From Dendrobium chrysotoxum (Eukaryota > Streptophyta > Magnoliopsida > Asparagales > Orchidaceae), in contig CM034297.1 of NCBI GenBank assembly GCA_019925795.1, positions 48,503,941 to 48,567,940 of the forward strand: DNA of 64,000 nucleotides, in the 5' to 3' direction. The notes beneath the pieces were generated by a model. The model was given only the letters and a program-made list of their open reading frames with translations. It was not told where the DNA came from and searched no databases. Within the stretch, counting starts at the first letter, position 1. Each line of letters begins with the position of its first letter. A program made the position numbers and the translations under genes. Shown here piece by piece: positions 22,477 to 34,359 of this stretch.

Positions 22477-25400
22477 ATGGCAGCCGTGCTTCCTCCGCTT
22501 CTCCGAAACCCCACAAACATCGGTGGGTCAAGAGGCGAGCCGGCCCTTTTAAGCTCCGTGAGTTCTCATGGGGTTTTCGAGGAGGAAGAAGAGGAAGAGC
22601 TCTCTTTTTTGGCTATTTTACTTGCGGTTTTAAGGAAATATCTGGTTAGTTGCATGTCTTTGAAAGAGGGCGCTGTTTCTTCGATGGAGATCGGATGCCC
22701 AACTGATGTGCGCCATGTAGCTCATGTAACCTTCGATCGCTTTCATGGATTTCTTGGATTGCCGATTGAATTTGAGCCCGAGGTGCCCCAACGAGCGCCG
22801 AGCGCTAGGTTTTGTTTCTTTGAAAACCCTATTGTTCTTTTCAATTTTGTGACACTCTTTTAGTTAGTAATTGGACAAGTTCAGCAGATCTGGCAGCTTA
22901 AAAATTTTCATCTAAATTATTTTTTTTACTAATTATTAAGTATCTCGCATGGTTGAGTCTGTTGTTTTGCTTAATTAGCATAAAAGATTGCAGATTTTGC
23001 AATGCGATCTATTGTTTTCTGAAAGAGAAGCATAGCTAGGGATCTTTGAGCATTCAGTTCTTTTTATGATTTCTAGCATTTGGAAGTTGTTTGTTTTGGT
23101 CCTGTTGTATGTTAATCCCTTCATATAATGCATTAGATGTTTATAACCTTTTTTTTTTTTTTGACATCATTAGTTCAAAAAATGCATTTATGATATGATT
23201 TAAATTCAGCAATTAATAGAGTTGGATGTAGAGCTAATTAGAAACATTTGATTGTTCCACTGCCAAAGTTTGGTGATTTATTTGGAGTCCTGGTTTAATT
23301 AATTGAATGTCATCATTAACATACAATGTATATCAGCAGTTGTTTGTATAGGATGCTTTCTATTTTTACTTTAAAATAGCTTGTGTTCATTACAATAGCT
23401 TGTGCTGTCTTGTTCAAAGTTCATTCTGTCTTGGACATAATCGGCGGACTACCTAATGTGTGCATGTGATTAGATCATGCTTAGATTATTTGATTGCAGT
23501 GCCAGAAAGAAGGCTGAGTGATTTTCTTTTCTTGTTAGGGTTTATTTGGTTGTTTGTAAATAGAAAGTATCTTTTAGAAAATAATTGTTTCTTCATTAAT
23601 ATGTTATGTGAAAGTTAAATCATTATATTTGAGGGTGGTTTTGAGGGGATATGTAGTGTTTAAAACTAATGTTAATTTCGAACTACATACAACCGAATGA
23701 TGGGCCTAATAGAGTTCACTATTTTTCTAGACATTTATTTGACATCAATCAAATGTGTCTTCTCAAATTGTGGTGGCGTGATGGTAGAAATCTTTTCCCC
23801 CATCTAGAAGGTGCTACATTCAAAAGTGCACTAACGCTAACAACGTTAGTACTTCATTTTACTTAAAGAAGACGATATGCTTCTTGGCCTAGGGATGCAA
23901 GATCATATTTTGAATTGTACTTCCTTCTCTTTCATCTTACGTGGCGTTAATGAGTGAATATGTAGTATTTTTATGACCCTATATGTGTCTCATGTTGGTG
24001 CCTAATATTTTCCCTATGAAGAACACATGCTCTGCAGACTTACTCATGAGTTAACTTTTGTTGTAAGGTCATTGTAAGGTTGAAAGCGAGGCAGTATGCT
24101 CTCCTCCTAGGTAGTTTGAAGGTGGAGCGTTCAAAAGGTATCTAATATTTTTTATTATTTCATTAAGGGTGTTTTGAAAATTTTATTGTCTTTTTCATTT
24201 GCCTAAGATTTTCTCTTTATAAAGAGAGGGGAGCGTCATCTGATGTATTTCTGAGAAATTAGAATTGTGAATCTCCACAATCAACCATTGTGAAGTTTTC
24301 AACAATGACCATAGGTCCTAGCTATCAATTGGTTGAACTTGTATTAAATTAATGTGTTTTTGTGTGTTGATCTTCTTTTTTGTGTTGTATGTTTTTTCGC
24401 TTTCTTTGTTAGCATGTGTTTTGTTTATTTCCCAATAATATGAACCTGCTAGACTCCATCATTCATAAAAGAAATTTGATCACATAGCTCAGGAGTGAAA
24501 ATACAAATTGCTTTAGTTTAATGTTGGATACTACTAGTTATCAGCAGCTGAACTTGACTAAATATAATATTTTTCTTTAGAATCTTTCCTCCCATTTGGT
24601 TTCCATTTTGCACTGAATTCATCATTCTCATATCCATCTTATTCTTCTCAGATGACTGATATGCTCTTTAAATTGTTCTCTAGCCTACATACCTGTATAG
24701 TTTGAATGTAGGGCATATCTTTGCATATTAAATTTCAATTTTTGTATTGCTGAGAAATAATCATTTTATTCGATTGCCAATTCAGTTCTCTTTCTTTCTT
24801 TTGTGTAGTGTGAATGTGTTTGGAGTGTCAGCAGAGTCTATGCAATGCTCATTGGATCCCAGAGGAAATAGTGTCCCAACAATACTCTTGCTTATGCAAA
24901 GACGCCTCTATCAACAAGGGGGACTTCGGGTATCCTTCACACAAAACCTTAATGACTGAAATCATAAATCTGATATCCAAATATCAACAAACTTCTTAAT
25001 ATTGCAGGTAGAAGGAATATTCAGAATCACAGCAGAGAATAGTCAAGAGGAGCATGTTAGGGACCAGCTAAATAATGGAATTATCCTGGATGGCATTGAT
25101 GTGCACTGCCTCGCAGGATTAATCAAGGTAGTCTCGTCATCCAACTGCATTCAATCTCAGTTCTCTGTTTCTGAATTAAATAAAGGTTTTCAAATTTTAC
25201 TAATGTGTTATACTACAAGATAGTTTTGGCTTTTCTCATTTAAGGGCTGATTCATTTTATAGGAATTCTCTCCTCTGTGATAACATGTGCCTTTTCTATT
25301 TCTGCTGCTTCAATGAACCAATTATGTTGTATGGATTTGACTGTCGGACAAGAATACATAAATTAAGTGGTGATAGATAAGAAGAATAGATTTAGAAATG

Positions 25401-26682
25401 GTTATGTTATAGAGATTGTGAGACTGGCCAAAATAGTTAAATATAGAGATAAGTGGTTTCTGCATGTACAATGACAGTAGAATATGCATTGTTGAGTTAT
25501 ATAATGTTAATGTTGAATAATTATGAATAAAATGGGTAGATTAAAGGTAAATTAGAAGTTCTCCAAAATGATATGTGCAAAAGAGGTGGAACACCTCTTG
25601 CAACATTACCCAGGCATGAATGGAGAATGAAAATTTGTATATCTAACCCCAAATAATTAGGATAAGGCTAGGATGATGATGCTATAGGCCTGGTTCTTTT
25701 TAGCTCCTATAGGCCTGATTTTTTTTGCGTGTATATGCCTGGTTCTTGTTGTCTTTTATTCATATAAAGGATTTACCTCTTTTATATGTCATGTTACTTA
25801 TATAGGCCTGGTTCAGAGAACTTCCAGCTGGAGTGCTCGATTATGTTGAACCTGAGGTCTTGATGCACTGCCAATCAGAAGAAGAATGCACTCGCCTTAT
25901 GAAACTCCTCCCACCAACTCAGGCTGCTCTCCTGGATTGGGCAATTAATCTGATGGCTGATGTTGTACAGGAAAAGCAGCTGAACAAGATGAATGCTCGC
26001 AACATTGCGGTAGTGTTTGCACCGAACATGACTCAGGTAATTCCATCTCCTGACTTCATCAGTGACTTGACCATTTTTTTCAATCTGATGCATCAGATAT
26101 AATTTGTATTTAACCCTGCAGATGGCTGATCCCATGACAGCCATAATGCATGTTGTACATGTGATGAATTTTCTCAAGATGCTCATTGTGAAAACTGTTA
26201 AAGAAAGAGAGGAAGCCACTTCTGACTATGCTTCAGTTGCTTCTTTATGGCCTGATGATGATGATGATAAACAGCCAAGTGTGAAGCTCAGTCCGGAAGA
26301 TAGAAGGGGAATAGATTCAGAAGAGAGTGAAACAGTGTTCCTGTCACATGAAACATCTTTGGAAGGTCCATCCGAAGATTCAGTGGTTCAAAGTTCTGAA
26401 GCCTCATGCAACAATTTAGTTTCACAGGAGCTCCATGAGGTCCCTCTGCACTCAGATAGCTTTGCTACCAAAGTGCAGAAAGTCGTGTTAGCTCAGGAAA
26501 AATCTAGGAGAAGAGCGAGCAAGTTGAGTAATTTGAATGTTAAGAGAGGAAGAAGAAGATCCAAGGGGCAATCACTGGATCAAGCAGTAGTTATGGTTGA
26601 GAAGTTAAAGGGCACTAGCATCATGAACAATATAAACTCGAGGGCTGAGCGCGAGGCAGAACGCGTCGAAGTATGGAGGTAA
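22477..26682 (+). CDS. CRIB-domain Rho/ROP GTPase-activating protein (ROPGAP), five exons
   Basis: Exons 22477-22808, 24809-24929, 25008-25127, 25806-26036 and 26122-26682 join in frame with GT-AG introns to a 454-aa protein, the usual size of plant ROPGAPs. Exon 1 has an acidic stretch and ends in a CRIB motif (DVRHVAHVTFDRFHGFLGLP), which binds active ROP. The RhoGAP domain follows: the arginine-finger segment VEGIFRITAENSQEE begins exon 3, exon 4 starts AWFRELPAGVLD, and NARNIAVVFAPNMTQ ends it. The tail is acidic and then basic, ending RVEVWR. The protein should speed GTP hydrolysis by ROP GTPases at the plasma membrane, limiting polar growth signals. Intron 1 is 2.0 kb, intron 3 holds a LINE fragment. 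Frames, splice sites and domains are intact, so it is probably functional. Confidence 0.93.
23765..24150 (+). repeat. Possible tRNA-derived SINE-like segments in intron 1
   Basis: TGGCGTGATGGTAGA at about 23772 resembles a tRNA A box, and GGTGCTACATTCAAAAG at about 23809 loosely resembles a B box about 35 bp on. A second similar pattern (GGTGGAGCGTTCAAAAGG) lies near 24120. No tail or duplication is visible, so this is weak. Confidence 0.25.
25355..25685 (+). mobile_element. Decayed RTE LINE 3' end inside ROPGAP intron 3
   Basis: Plus-strand reading gives fragments of the RTE C-terminus (DRIRNGYVIEIVRLAKIV, then KWFLHVQ) and finishes with AACCCCAAATAATTAGGATA followed by AGGCTAGGATGATGATG. 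This is the 3' end of a second plant RTE family, with a GATGAT tail. It lies wholly within the intron between exons 3 and 4, so it does not disturb the protein. Confidence 0.65.
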
Positions 26683-26699
26683 ATAGAGGATCCTAGTGC

Positions 26700-27125
26700 T
26701 GTCATCTTTGCTGCATGAGCAAACACTGGCATTCCTCTCACTCATTATTGATCTGTTTCTTCTCACATCAGTTTAAGGAACAAAGAGAAAGTTTGTTGTT
26801 TTGCTTTTCCATGGCATCTCTATTGTATTGACGTTACTAAGGTATCTCTCATGGTTGGGATATTTCAAAAATGTTTCTTGAGGGTTGTATAACACATGTT
26901 GGCATTCCGCATTCTTAAATTACTAATTTGTTTATCTTTTCTCTTTGGCTTGTTTGACTTCCTCCAAGGTTAGCTCACAAGTGTTTTCATAAAAAAAAAA
27001 AGCATCATTAGTTCATTTAGATGATATTTCAAACACTTAGAAATAAATTTTTAATAAATTTCTTCTTTCCTTTTCCTTATTTTCTATCTCATATTTATAT
27101 TGAATTCATTCTTATGATTTCACAA
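26700..27125 (+). other. ROPGAP 3' flank
   Basis: Downstream of the stop codon; probably 3' UTR and intergenic DNA. An AATAAA-like string occurs near 27041, but the true polyadenylation site cannot be placed from sequence alone. Confidence 0.3.
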
Positions 27126-27129
27126 ATTA

Positions 27130-27892
27130 AGATTTCGTTTGGGACAACTTTCTTGCTAGGGGTGTCAAAAATTGTTTGCGAATCAAGTTGGGTCTAACCC
27201 TATATTGACCTGACACTATTTGACCTGACCCATCTAGGCAGATTAGCCCGATTGCCAGAGCATCGCTTAAACTCGCACAGTGCGGGTGGGCCTGCCAGGC
27301 CAGGGGGCGAGCGAGTCGCGTAAAGCGAGGGAGCGTCTGAGGTGAGATGTGCGACCGCGAGCAAGTTGAGACCGTGGGAGCGCGGGGGTGCGAGGCGAGA
27401 TATTGAGGTGCAAAGCCTACGGGCAATGGGAGGGCCAGGCAAGACCTCAAGATGCGCTGGGCGAGGGGCGAAGGGCAACGCCGCAGCAGTTCGGCAGTTT
27501 GGGACATGCAGGCCAAGGGCGTGGAGCTAGGTTGGGCATGCGCAGCACGGTGGGTGCTCGAGATGGTCGATGGGAACACAGTGCGTGTGCGAGAAGGTGA
27601 GATGGGCACGGTGCAGCGGGTCCAAATCGAATTTCCGGGTTGACTCGAACCCCGCCCGGAATTCAAAATGGGTTGAAAATCGGGACCCAAACCCGATCTG
27701 TTCTTAAAACGGGTTAACCCTACCCAAAAAATTGGGGTATGATTCGAGTCGAGTTTTCGTGTCATGTCAATTTTTGACACTCCTATTTCTTATTACCTTC
27801 TGAAGCAGTTTTCTTGTACAAAAAAAAAAATTAATTCTTGAAATTTTTGTATCAAAAAACTGTTTTAGAAAATAGTAAAAAAAGTTGTCACA
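27130..27892. mobile_element. Left part of a foldback MITE split by a hAT MITE and by the Ogre element
   Basis: Starts AGATTTCGTTTGGGA, the terminus of the small MITE family seen at 50865, 53119 and 53565. After the hAT insertion it resumes at 27794 with the MITE middle, and its right end (AACGAAACCT, 50486-50495) lies beyond the Ogre element. Removing both insertions and one copy of each duplication gives a MITE of the same layout as its relatives. Confidence 0.75.
27157..27785. mobile_element. hAT-like MITE, 629 bp
   Basis: Termini TAGGGGTGTCAAAAATTG and (inverted) TAGGAGTGTCAAAAATTG match at 17 of 18. Flanks tttcttgc (27149-27156) and tttcttat (27786-27793) match at 6 of 8, an aged 8-bp hAT duplication. 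The interior is GC-rich without a transposase. The open frames across it carry no known motif and are by-products of GC content. Confidence 0.8.
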
Positions 27893-29161
27893 TGTGGGCT
27901 CCGAAAATTTGGCCCCGGCCTCCGCCCGCTTTTTTGCTTATTTTCTTCGGGGGGAGTTTTAACAGGATAAGTTCCAGGGTAAATTTTGGAAGACAGATGG
28001 GTTTGTAGATAAGACACTACCCAGAGATTTCGCCCTCATTTTGCGTGGACTTTATGATCTGAGTTCTGGTTTCCTATAGGCGCAAGCCCCTATAGTTAAT
28101 TACCCCTCCCGGTAATGAGAGAGAACTTTCGATTAAGGCTAGTCATCAATCAGATACGTATAGATACGTGCATATGGCACATAGTAGCAGCAATAGGTAT
28201 TTGAAACATTGAAAGTGTTGGAGAATTTGATATTTAAAATAGAAATTTCACCATCTTGCACTTAAAACGGATGGTGGGGGAATGTATGATAGACCCGATC
28301 AAGATCCCATGGTTCCGTTGTCCCGGGCCATCGTGATCCCTGGTCTACTTAGTCATATGAGGTAGTCGACCCAACCTGACAGAAGGATCCTTGTCGGCAG
28401 CCATGGGTTGCTTCGTCCAAGGGTACCTTGTAGACCTGGGGTGAGTGTTTGTCTAAGGGGACAAATTTGAATCCACCTTAGCTAACAGAGGGCTTTGTGC
28501 CCTATCGATCATATCCTATTGATTCATATCTCAAGGATTTGATGCCATTGGGGAGCATACGGGCTCTGGCCATAACCATAATATAATGGTGCCATTTTGC
28601 GGCGACCACCTAGTTCAGAGGGCCCCGAGTCATAACTGTTTATCCTGCAGTGCCATTTGGCGGCGAAACAGCCGGTTAGAGGACTCGTACCACGTCCTTG
28701 CTGGCAATAGATTGTTTGAGAATGGATCCTAGTGATATTTTCGACTAGGCATTAGCTCAATGTGAGCTGAAGTAAATTTTGATTTGTCCACCTCGGCAAA
28801 CTGTTGCGGAGAGTGGATGTGTTTTGCTTTAAGTGTTTTGATAGTTGGATTTCAATTTTTAAATATTTTTAGAGTTTGGGATTTTGGAAATTTTTGTGGA
28901 GTTTTGGGTATTTGGGAATTTTTGTGGAGTTTTGAAGTTTTGGGTATTTGGGTGGTATTTGAAATGATCTGTGTGGATCCCTCCGGTTGAGATTTACATT
29001 CAACACGACCATCATCGGGGTACATGAGATCATTTATATTTTATTGATTGGACCCTGTCAACTCTATCTACTGGTCGATAGAGGATCGAGTTTCGTAGAC
29101 TTTGGACCTTTGTTAGTGAATTCTCTTGATTATAGGCCTTGAAGGCCTAATATGAACTGTA

Positions 29162-29202
29162 AAATAAATATCCTGGTCGATCTCGCGACCGCATATTTAT
29201 TT
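29162..29202. repeat. LTR hairpin with AT-rich arms (3' LTR copy)
   Basis: AAATAAATAT (29162-29171) pairs with ATATTTATTT (29193-29202) around a loop with TCGATCTCGCGACC. The arm and 'gatctcg' loop resemble the three larger hairpins in the 3' noncoding region. The same hairpin sits in the other LTR at 46469-46509. Confidence 0.6.
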
Positions 29203-31511
29203 AATGTTTCGAGCCGTGTCGACTCCTATCTACCCGTATAGGAGGATCGGGCTCGAACTGGAATTCACTTATTGACCCGCGCAGCATCCCTAGACGTCAC
29301 GTGTATACCAATAACACGCTCGCCGGGCCCATGCAGATTTACAGTACATCCCCTTATGTGTACCTAAGTGTATACATGTTATAGTGCACGTGCGGGGGTA
29401 CTTTTAGAATATTTGTGAACGCCTTCTGTCCGCTTGCATGAATGTTGCGGATCCGGTGTGGTTTTACTACGGGTTGCCCGTTGCTTTGTACAGATAGATT
29501 ATCGTGCACTGGTTGTTTACTGCAGGAGAACTGTAGTGCACTGACGAATCTCCTGCTTTGACTGGTATATGTTTGTTTAGGCTGTATTTTCTTGCATTCT
29601 TCTTATGGATGATATTTAGTGTGTATGTCAGGTTTTCTACAAGGGATCGTAGACACTTGCACTTGTTGCATATCCTCTGACGTTTACTTGTAGATAACAT
29701 GTATCATGCATATGGGTCTCTTTCAATGGCCCTTGGACATTTACCTTTGTCCGTAGGAATTTGTATTTTGTCAAGTATCACCTGTTCCTATCTGTAGAAG
29801 CTCGATATATTTGTTGATGTTAGGTGATAGTTGACTATAAGGGCATCGTAATATTCGTCGCCTTTTACTGCATTCTTTATGCATTTTGTCGTAGTCTTTG
29901 GCCCACGGAATACACCCTCCACTGCTGCAGGTAGATGTATTCATTCATAGACTGGAGTTGACTACAAGATACTGCATTTACTGGAGTCTTTATGTATCTA
30001 CCCATATGTGATATATTGAACCTATGTCTATATTCGTAGAGAGACCGTATGTATTGCAGATCTTTCAAAATTATTTACAGATATTGTGTGTATTTATTTC
30101 CACAAGGAGTTCTCTGTACTTCACTGCTCGCAAGAGATATTCATGTTCACTACAATCTCCTAAATGTGCCTATAGGAGAATCGTTGTACTTGCATCATAT
30201 CCACCTTTCACCAATCTCAGGTGGTTTAAAAGTGTTTGTTTGCAAGGAGGGATCTTTCACCGTCAATAAACAATGTTGCCTTCTTCAATCAACAGGCACC
30301 ATAGGGACTGTTGTAGGAGTCTATTACATTCTTTGTTTGTGCGCATTGGAGTCTTGTAGTGTGACTGTTTGTACCTCGATGTTGGTGACGAGGATGTTGC
30401 AATATCCTTCCTACAAGAACTCGTGGGTGTTCGCATTTGTTGCATCTTGATCACATTTATTTACAAGGATCAATATATTTCATGTAACATTGAGTTAACT
30501 GTTCTTGTAGCTTGAGTTCCCTCGCGTACGATTCAAGCTTTGAGTTCTTTGTATATGTTTGATTCCAAGTTCAGTTTCATTCAGACTTGAATTCATTCAA
30601 GTCTTCTACTGCCATAACGAGTTCATCCGGATTTGAATCTTATGCTTGCAAATTCAAATTTTACTTTGCATAAGTTCTTGTTATCCACATCTTGCTCCAG
30701 TTTGAGTTCAGAGTACATGTTCACGAGTCTACTGTTGACTTGTCCAAGTCCTTGTTCAAATTCAATTGAAGTTCAAACATGGTTCAGAACTTGAGTACAA
30801 GTCTTGTTGTCTAAATCAAGTTCATGTCCACATCTTGTAAGCTCCTTGCAGTCAAGCTGAAAGTTCTTGTTGGTGTTCAAACCAAGCAAGTCAAGTTTGA
30901 ATTTGAGTTTGAATCCAACTAGTCCAAGTCACATTCATTTGATATTCAAATTGAGTCCAAGCTTTGTCCACTTGATACTCAAATCAAGTTCAAATCCCAT
31001 GACTCATATAGTTATATTGAGTTCATTCGGATTCGGGTCACATGCTTGCAAGTTCAAAGCTCAAATTTCACTTGATGTTGTACAGCTCGAATTCAACATA
31101 TAAGTTCAAGTTCTCTGAAGTCTTGCTCAATTCATGTTCAGATCATCATCATTTGTTCAAGTTCAATTCAACATTATCTGACTCAAAGTCGGTCTTCTTT
31201 TGTCATTCATCAGTCTAATGTCAAGTTTAAACTCAAGTCCAATCTGAGTTCAAGTTCATTGTCGTTCTGGTTCGAGTTCAGTTCAAATCAAGTCTGATGT
31301 ATAGTTCATTGTGATTTGCACTAATTAAAATTCATTTGATTTCAATTTAAAATGTTTGTTCAGTTTAGGTTCATTCTCTGAATCAAGTCTTTGGTTTGTC
31401 CAAATTTCATTCAAGTCAGGTCCAAGTGGTCTTTTATTCACCCGAAATTTCGGCAGCCTCCCGGCGTCTCCCCCGTTTAGGGGAAACTACAAAAAATTGG
31501 GCCTTTCCCAC

Positions 31512-31907
31512 CACGCTTAAGAAAGCGTGTATGGTAGGTGCCCTCTTTCGAGGACACCGCGGCCGTGTAAAATCTTCAATCCCCACCACGCTTAAGAAAG
31601 CGTGTATGGGTCTTCAAATGTACCTGAAAAGGAGAGCAGTTGTTTTCCCGCAGGTACAGAGCCACGTACGGGTACTTAGGATTGTCCCCCACCCCACCAC
31701 GCTAAGAAAAGCATGTATAGGGCCTACCCGCCTCGTCGTAGGTGTCGCACCGGGTTCCCTTCCCACCACGCTTAAGAAAGCGTGTATAGGTGGTTTGCCG
31801 GCTCGACACGAACGCCGAGTGCGGGATTTTGAGATCAAGGGATCACTCACTTACCTTGTCGTAGGTGTCGCGCCGGGTTCCCTTCCCACCACGCTTAAGA
31901 AAGCGTG
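31512..31907. repeat. Array of five short hairpins CACGCTT/AAGCGTG (3' LTR copy)
   Basis: The 18-mer CACGCTTAAGAAAGCGTG occurs at 31512, 31587, 31767 and 31890, with a diverged fifth copy at 31698. Each has 7-bp arms and a 4-base loop and is preceded by CCCAC and followed by TATGG or TATAGG. Spacings are about 75, 111, 69 and 123 bp. The intervening DNA is not repeated except near the last two, which share a 'gtcgtaggtgtcg' block. Confidence 0.85.
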
Positions 31908-32747
31908 TATGGGCGGTTTGCCGACCCGACACGCATGCCGAGATAAGAAAGGGATTTTCTTTTTATTAATTAATTGATTATAATTAATTAAAACTAATAC
32001 AATTAATTATAATTTAAAAACAATTAATTATAATTAATAATTAATCATATTTAATTATATTTGATAATAATTAATTTTAAATTAAAAGTTAATTATAATT
32101 AATTTTAATAAATTATAATTAATTATTAATGATAATATTTAACCATAATAATTATAAACTAATTATAATTTACTTTAATTAAAACTAATTATTATTTATA
32201 ATAATTAAATATAACTAAAATATTTAATTATAATTAATCGTTATTAATAATAGGTAATTATAATTAAATAATAATAATAATAACGAACATGATCATCATT
32301 AAAATTAATAATGATTGTAACTATTGCTAATATTAGAAATAACATAATCCCTAACTTACTGTTGGCAACTAATTGAAGCCGGATGTCGGATGGGATCTGT
32401 TTGGCTACTGAATGTGCTCGACTGGCTCTGGTGTGAGGGATAGGTCGGGTATAGGGTCTAAGTCGACGGGCTGGATTGGGAGATCGGATGAGGTTGCTTG
32501 GGAGGATCTGGCCGCAGGTCAAGGAAGGGCTTCAGGTAAAGGAGATGGAGTCGGCTTCCTGGACTGGATCGGACAGAGCAGCCGCAAGAGGAGATCGGAG
32601 CTTGGCCAGGTGTCGAGATGGGTGGGATCGGACCAGGGGCAAGGTCAAGCGGCTTGCTAGGTTCGGCCTTGGCGTCGAATAAGGGTAGGAGGTCGGTCAA
32701 GGCTAAGAGGAGGTTGGGGCTGATGCTTCTTGCGGTTAGGTCAGAGA

Positions 32748-32752
<5 letters not shown>

Positions 32753-32827
<75 letters not shown>
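32753..32827. repeat. (CT)n microsatellite in the 3' LTR
   Basis: About 37 CT units. The other LTR has a shorter run at 50050-50101, so the tract has changed length since insertion or during copying. Confidence 0.95.
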
Positions 32828-32829
<2 letters not shown>

Positions 32830-33211
32830 GATCGACGGGAGGTTTGGTTGTGAGATGTCGCAGAGAGACCAAGCAGGAAAAGGAGCTTTGGCGTCGGTCT
32901 GGAGGTCGGAGAGGAGTCGAGGTCGACGGGAACTTGCGATGGTTTTGGGGTTTCGTGGGAGGAGAAGCAGGGAGAATGGGACGGAGAGATTGCGGGGCTT
33001 TTCGCGTGTGTGGGAAAGGGCAACGAAGAAGAGGAATTCTGCCTCGTTTTAAAGATGCGAACTTGGATGCGATCGAGGCGAAGTCTTCGCACGCGGGAGA
33101 AGTGACTGAGCGGCGCCGTTTGCAGAGGGATGGGGCGCCGATTGCAGCAGGTATGTAATGATTTAAATCTTCTCATTTTTTTTATTTTTGTATTCTGTCC
33201 TGAGGTCAACA

Positions 33212-33223
33212 AATGCCTCCCAA
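33212..33223 (-). other. Putative polypurine tract of the Ogre-like element
   Basis: On the minus strand TTGGGAGGCATT directly precedes the 3' LTR start TGTTGACC. It is a purine-rich but imperfect tract at the correct place to prime plus-strand DNA synthesis. Confidence 0.5.
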
Positions 33224-33261
33224 CAAATGTGATTCACGTCTAGAGCGAATCACGTTTGTTG
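33221..33261. repeat. Hairpin beside the polypurine tract
   Basis: CAACAAATGTGATTC (33221-33235) pairs with GAATCACGTTTGTTG (33247-33261) at 14 of 15 positions around an 11-base loop, about 10 bases from the 3' LTR. Confidence 0.75.
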
Positions 33262-33278
33262 CATGTTGATCGACCATA

Positions 33279-33451
33279 TGGATCTCTAGGTATTTGCTCT
33301 AGATGTCACATAAAGGTCTTCATCTAGTGGATCTCCTAGAATTTGCTTGGATGTCACACAAAGATTTTCATTTAGTGGATCTCCAAAAGTTTGTTTGGAT
33401 GTCACACTAAGATTTTTGTTCTGTAGCTCTCCAAGAGTTTGTCTCGGTGCC
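33279..33451. repeat. Tandem repeat, about 49-bp unit, 3.5 copies
   Basis: Units start TGGATCTC at 33279, 33328 and 33376, and a partial one TAGCTCTCC at 33424. Each contains GATGTCACA and TTTGCT/TTTGTT blocks. It lies in the 3' noncoding region of the Ogre element. Confidence 0.8.
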
Positions 33452-33670
33452 TTCATAGCTCTTCAGATGCACTTGTAATCAGTAAGAGAATTGACATGCT
33501 GACTTTAGTTAGGTAGAGACCCAAAAGACTCTGATAGAGTACTTTATACGTAGATCCCTAAAGTAGCACTTTGTAGGTTGATGATAGTATATAGTAATGC
33601 CACTTTTTGTTCTCCTTTTGACACTACTATTTTCTTAGTTTTCAGTTTCGATTTTATAACAGTGCTGACA

Positions 33671-34035
33671 ATTCTTTGTTTCTTGTGCAGGTCACTACAG
33701 AGATAGGATCCAGTTAGTCAGCTGCCACTGGAGATTTGGTTCTGGTACATTTTTAATTTGTTTGTCCTGTTCTTTTTCTTTCTTTGGCTGCTTACTGACC
33801 CTTGTTGCCCTGTGCAGGTTCCAGAAGTGTAGAATACCTGGTCTTTGGAAGGCATTCTTTGTTTCTTGTGCAGGTCACTACAGAGATAGGATCCAGTTAG
33901 TCAGCTGCCACTGGAGATTTGGTTCTGGTACATTTTTAGTTTGTTTGTCCTGTTCTTTTTCTTTCTTTGGCTGCTTACTGACCCTTGTTGCCCTGTGCAG
34001 GTTCCAGAAGTGTAGAATACCTGGTCTTTGGAAGG
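33671..34035. repeat. Tandem duplication of 183 bp
   Basis: Units 33671-33853 and 33854-34035 are almost identical (ATTCTTTGTTTCTTGTGCAG at each start, CTGGTCTTTGGAAGG at each end). A recent duplication in the 3' noncoding region. Confidence 0.9.
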
Positions 34036-34293
34036 AGCAGAGCAAAGCTGTCGACTTCCTCTTCAGGCATAGTTTAGGAGACAAATTTGTAGTCCTCTGT
34101 GAAGGACATTGTACTTTTCTCTCTTTTTGTTGATGTAGATTGCAAAAAGATGAGATTTGTAAACTTGAATATGAAACTCTGAATGAATAAAATAAGTTGA
34201 TTTTATAAATCCAGTTGTTGATGAGCTCTCTTTCATTCTGCTCTTGTGATTTCTATGATTGTACTTCAAGTTGTGTTGATGGTATTGTAGATA

Positions 34294-34359
34294 ATTTTAA
34301 ATATTTATTTGGGGATCTCGGCACGCAGTGCGATGTCGACCCAAATAAATATTTAAAAT
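34294..34359. repeat. Hairpin 1 of 3 with 20-bp perfect stem (Ogre 3' noncoding region)
   Basis: ATTTTAAATATTTATTTGGG pairs perfectly with CCCAAATAAATATTTAAAAT. The 26-base GC-rich loop starts GATCTCGGCAC and ends GATGTCGA. Confidence 0.9.

Larger units (their letters stand above)
27893..33211 (-). repeat. 3' LTR of the Ogre-like element (5319 bp)
   Basis: Nearly colinear with the LTR at 45192-50480. By eye the two differ by scattered substitutions and small indels, the largest in a (CT)n run. Sub-regions from left to right: ordinary sequence to about 30500, a stretch of degenerate 'caagttcaa' words, an array of five short hairpins (31512-31907), an AT-rich block (31960-32340), then a GC-rich block with (CT)n up to the terminus. 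Open frames within it (for example across the hairpins and the CT run) have no known protein similarity. Confidence 0.93.

Noticed and set aside
27127..27780. 217-aa open frame, minus strand, and overlapping plus-strand frames
   Set aside because: Covers the hAT-like MITE exactly; many overlapping frames are due to high GC.
31396..31977. 193-aa open frame with repeated PTTLKKAC peptides in the Ogre LTR
   Set aside because: The repeated peptide is just the translation of the hairpin array; no known protein and no start context, and its copy at 48735-49281 is split into different frames.
32618..33158. Open frames of long Ser-Leu repeats or Arg-Glu repeats
   Set aside because: They are translations of the (CT)n microsatellite; length varies between LTRs.
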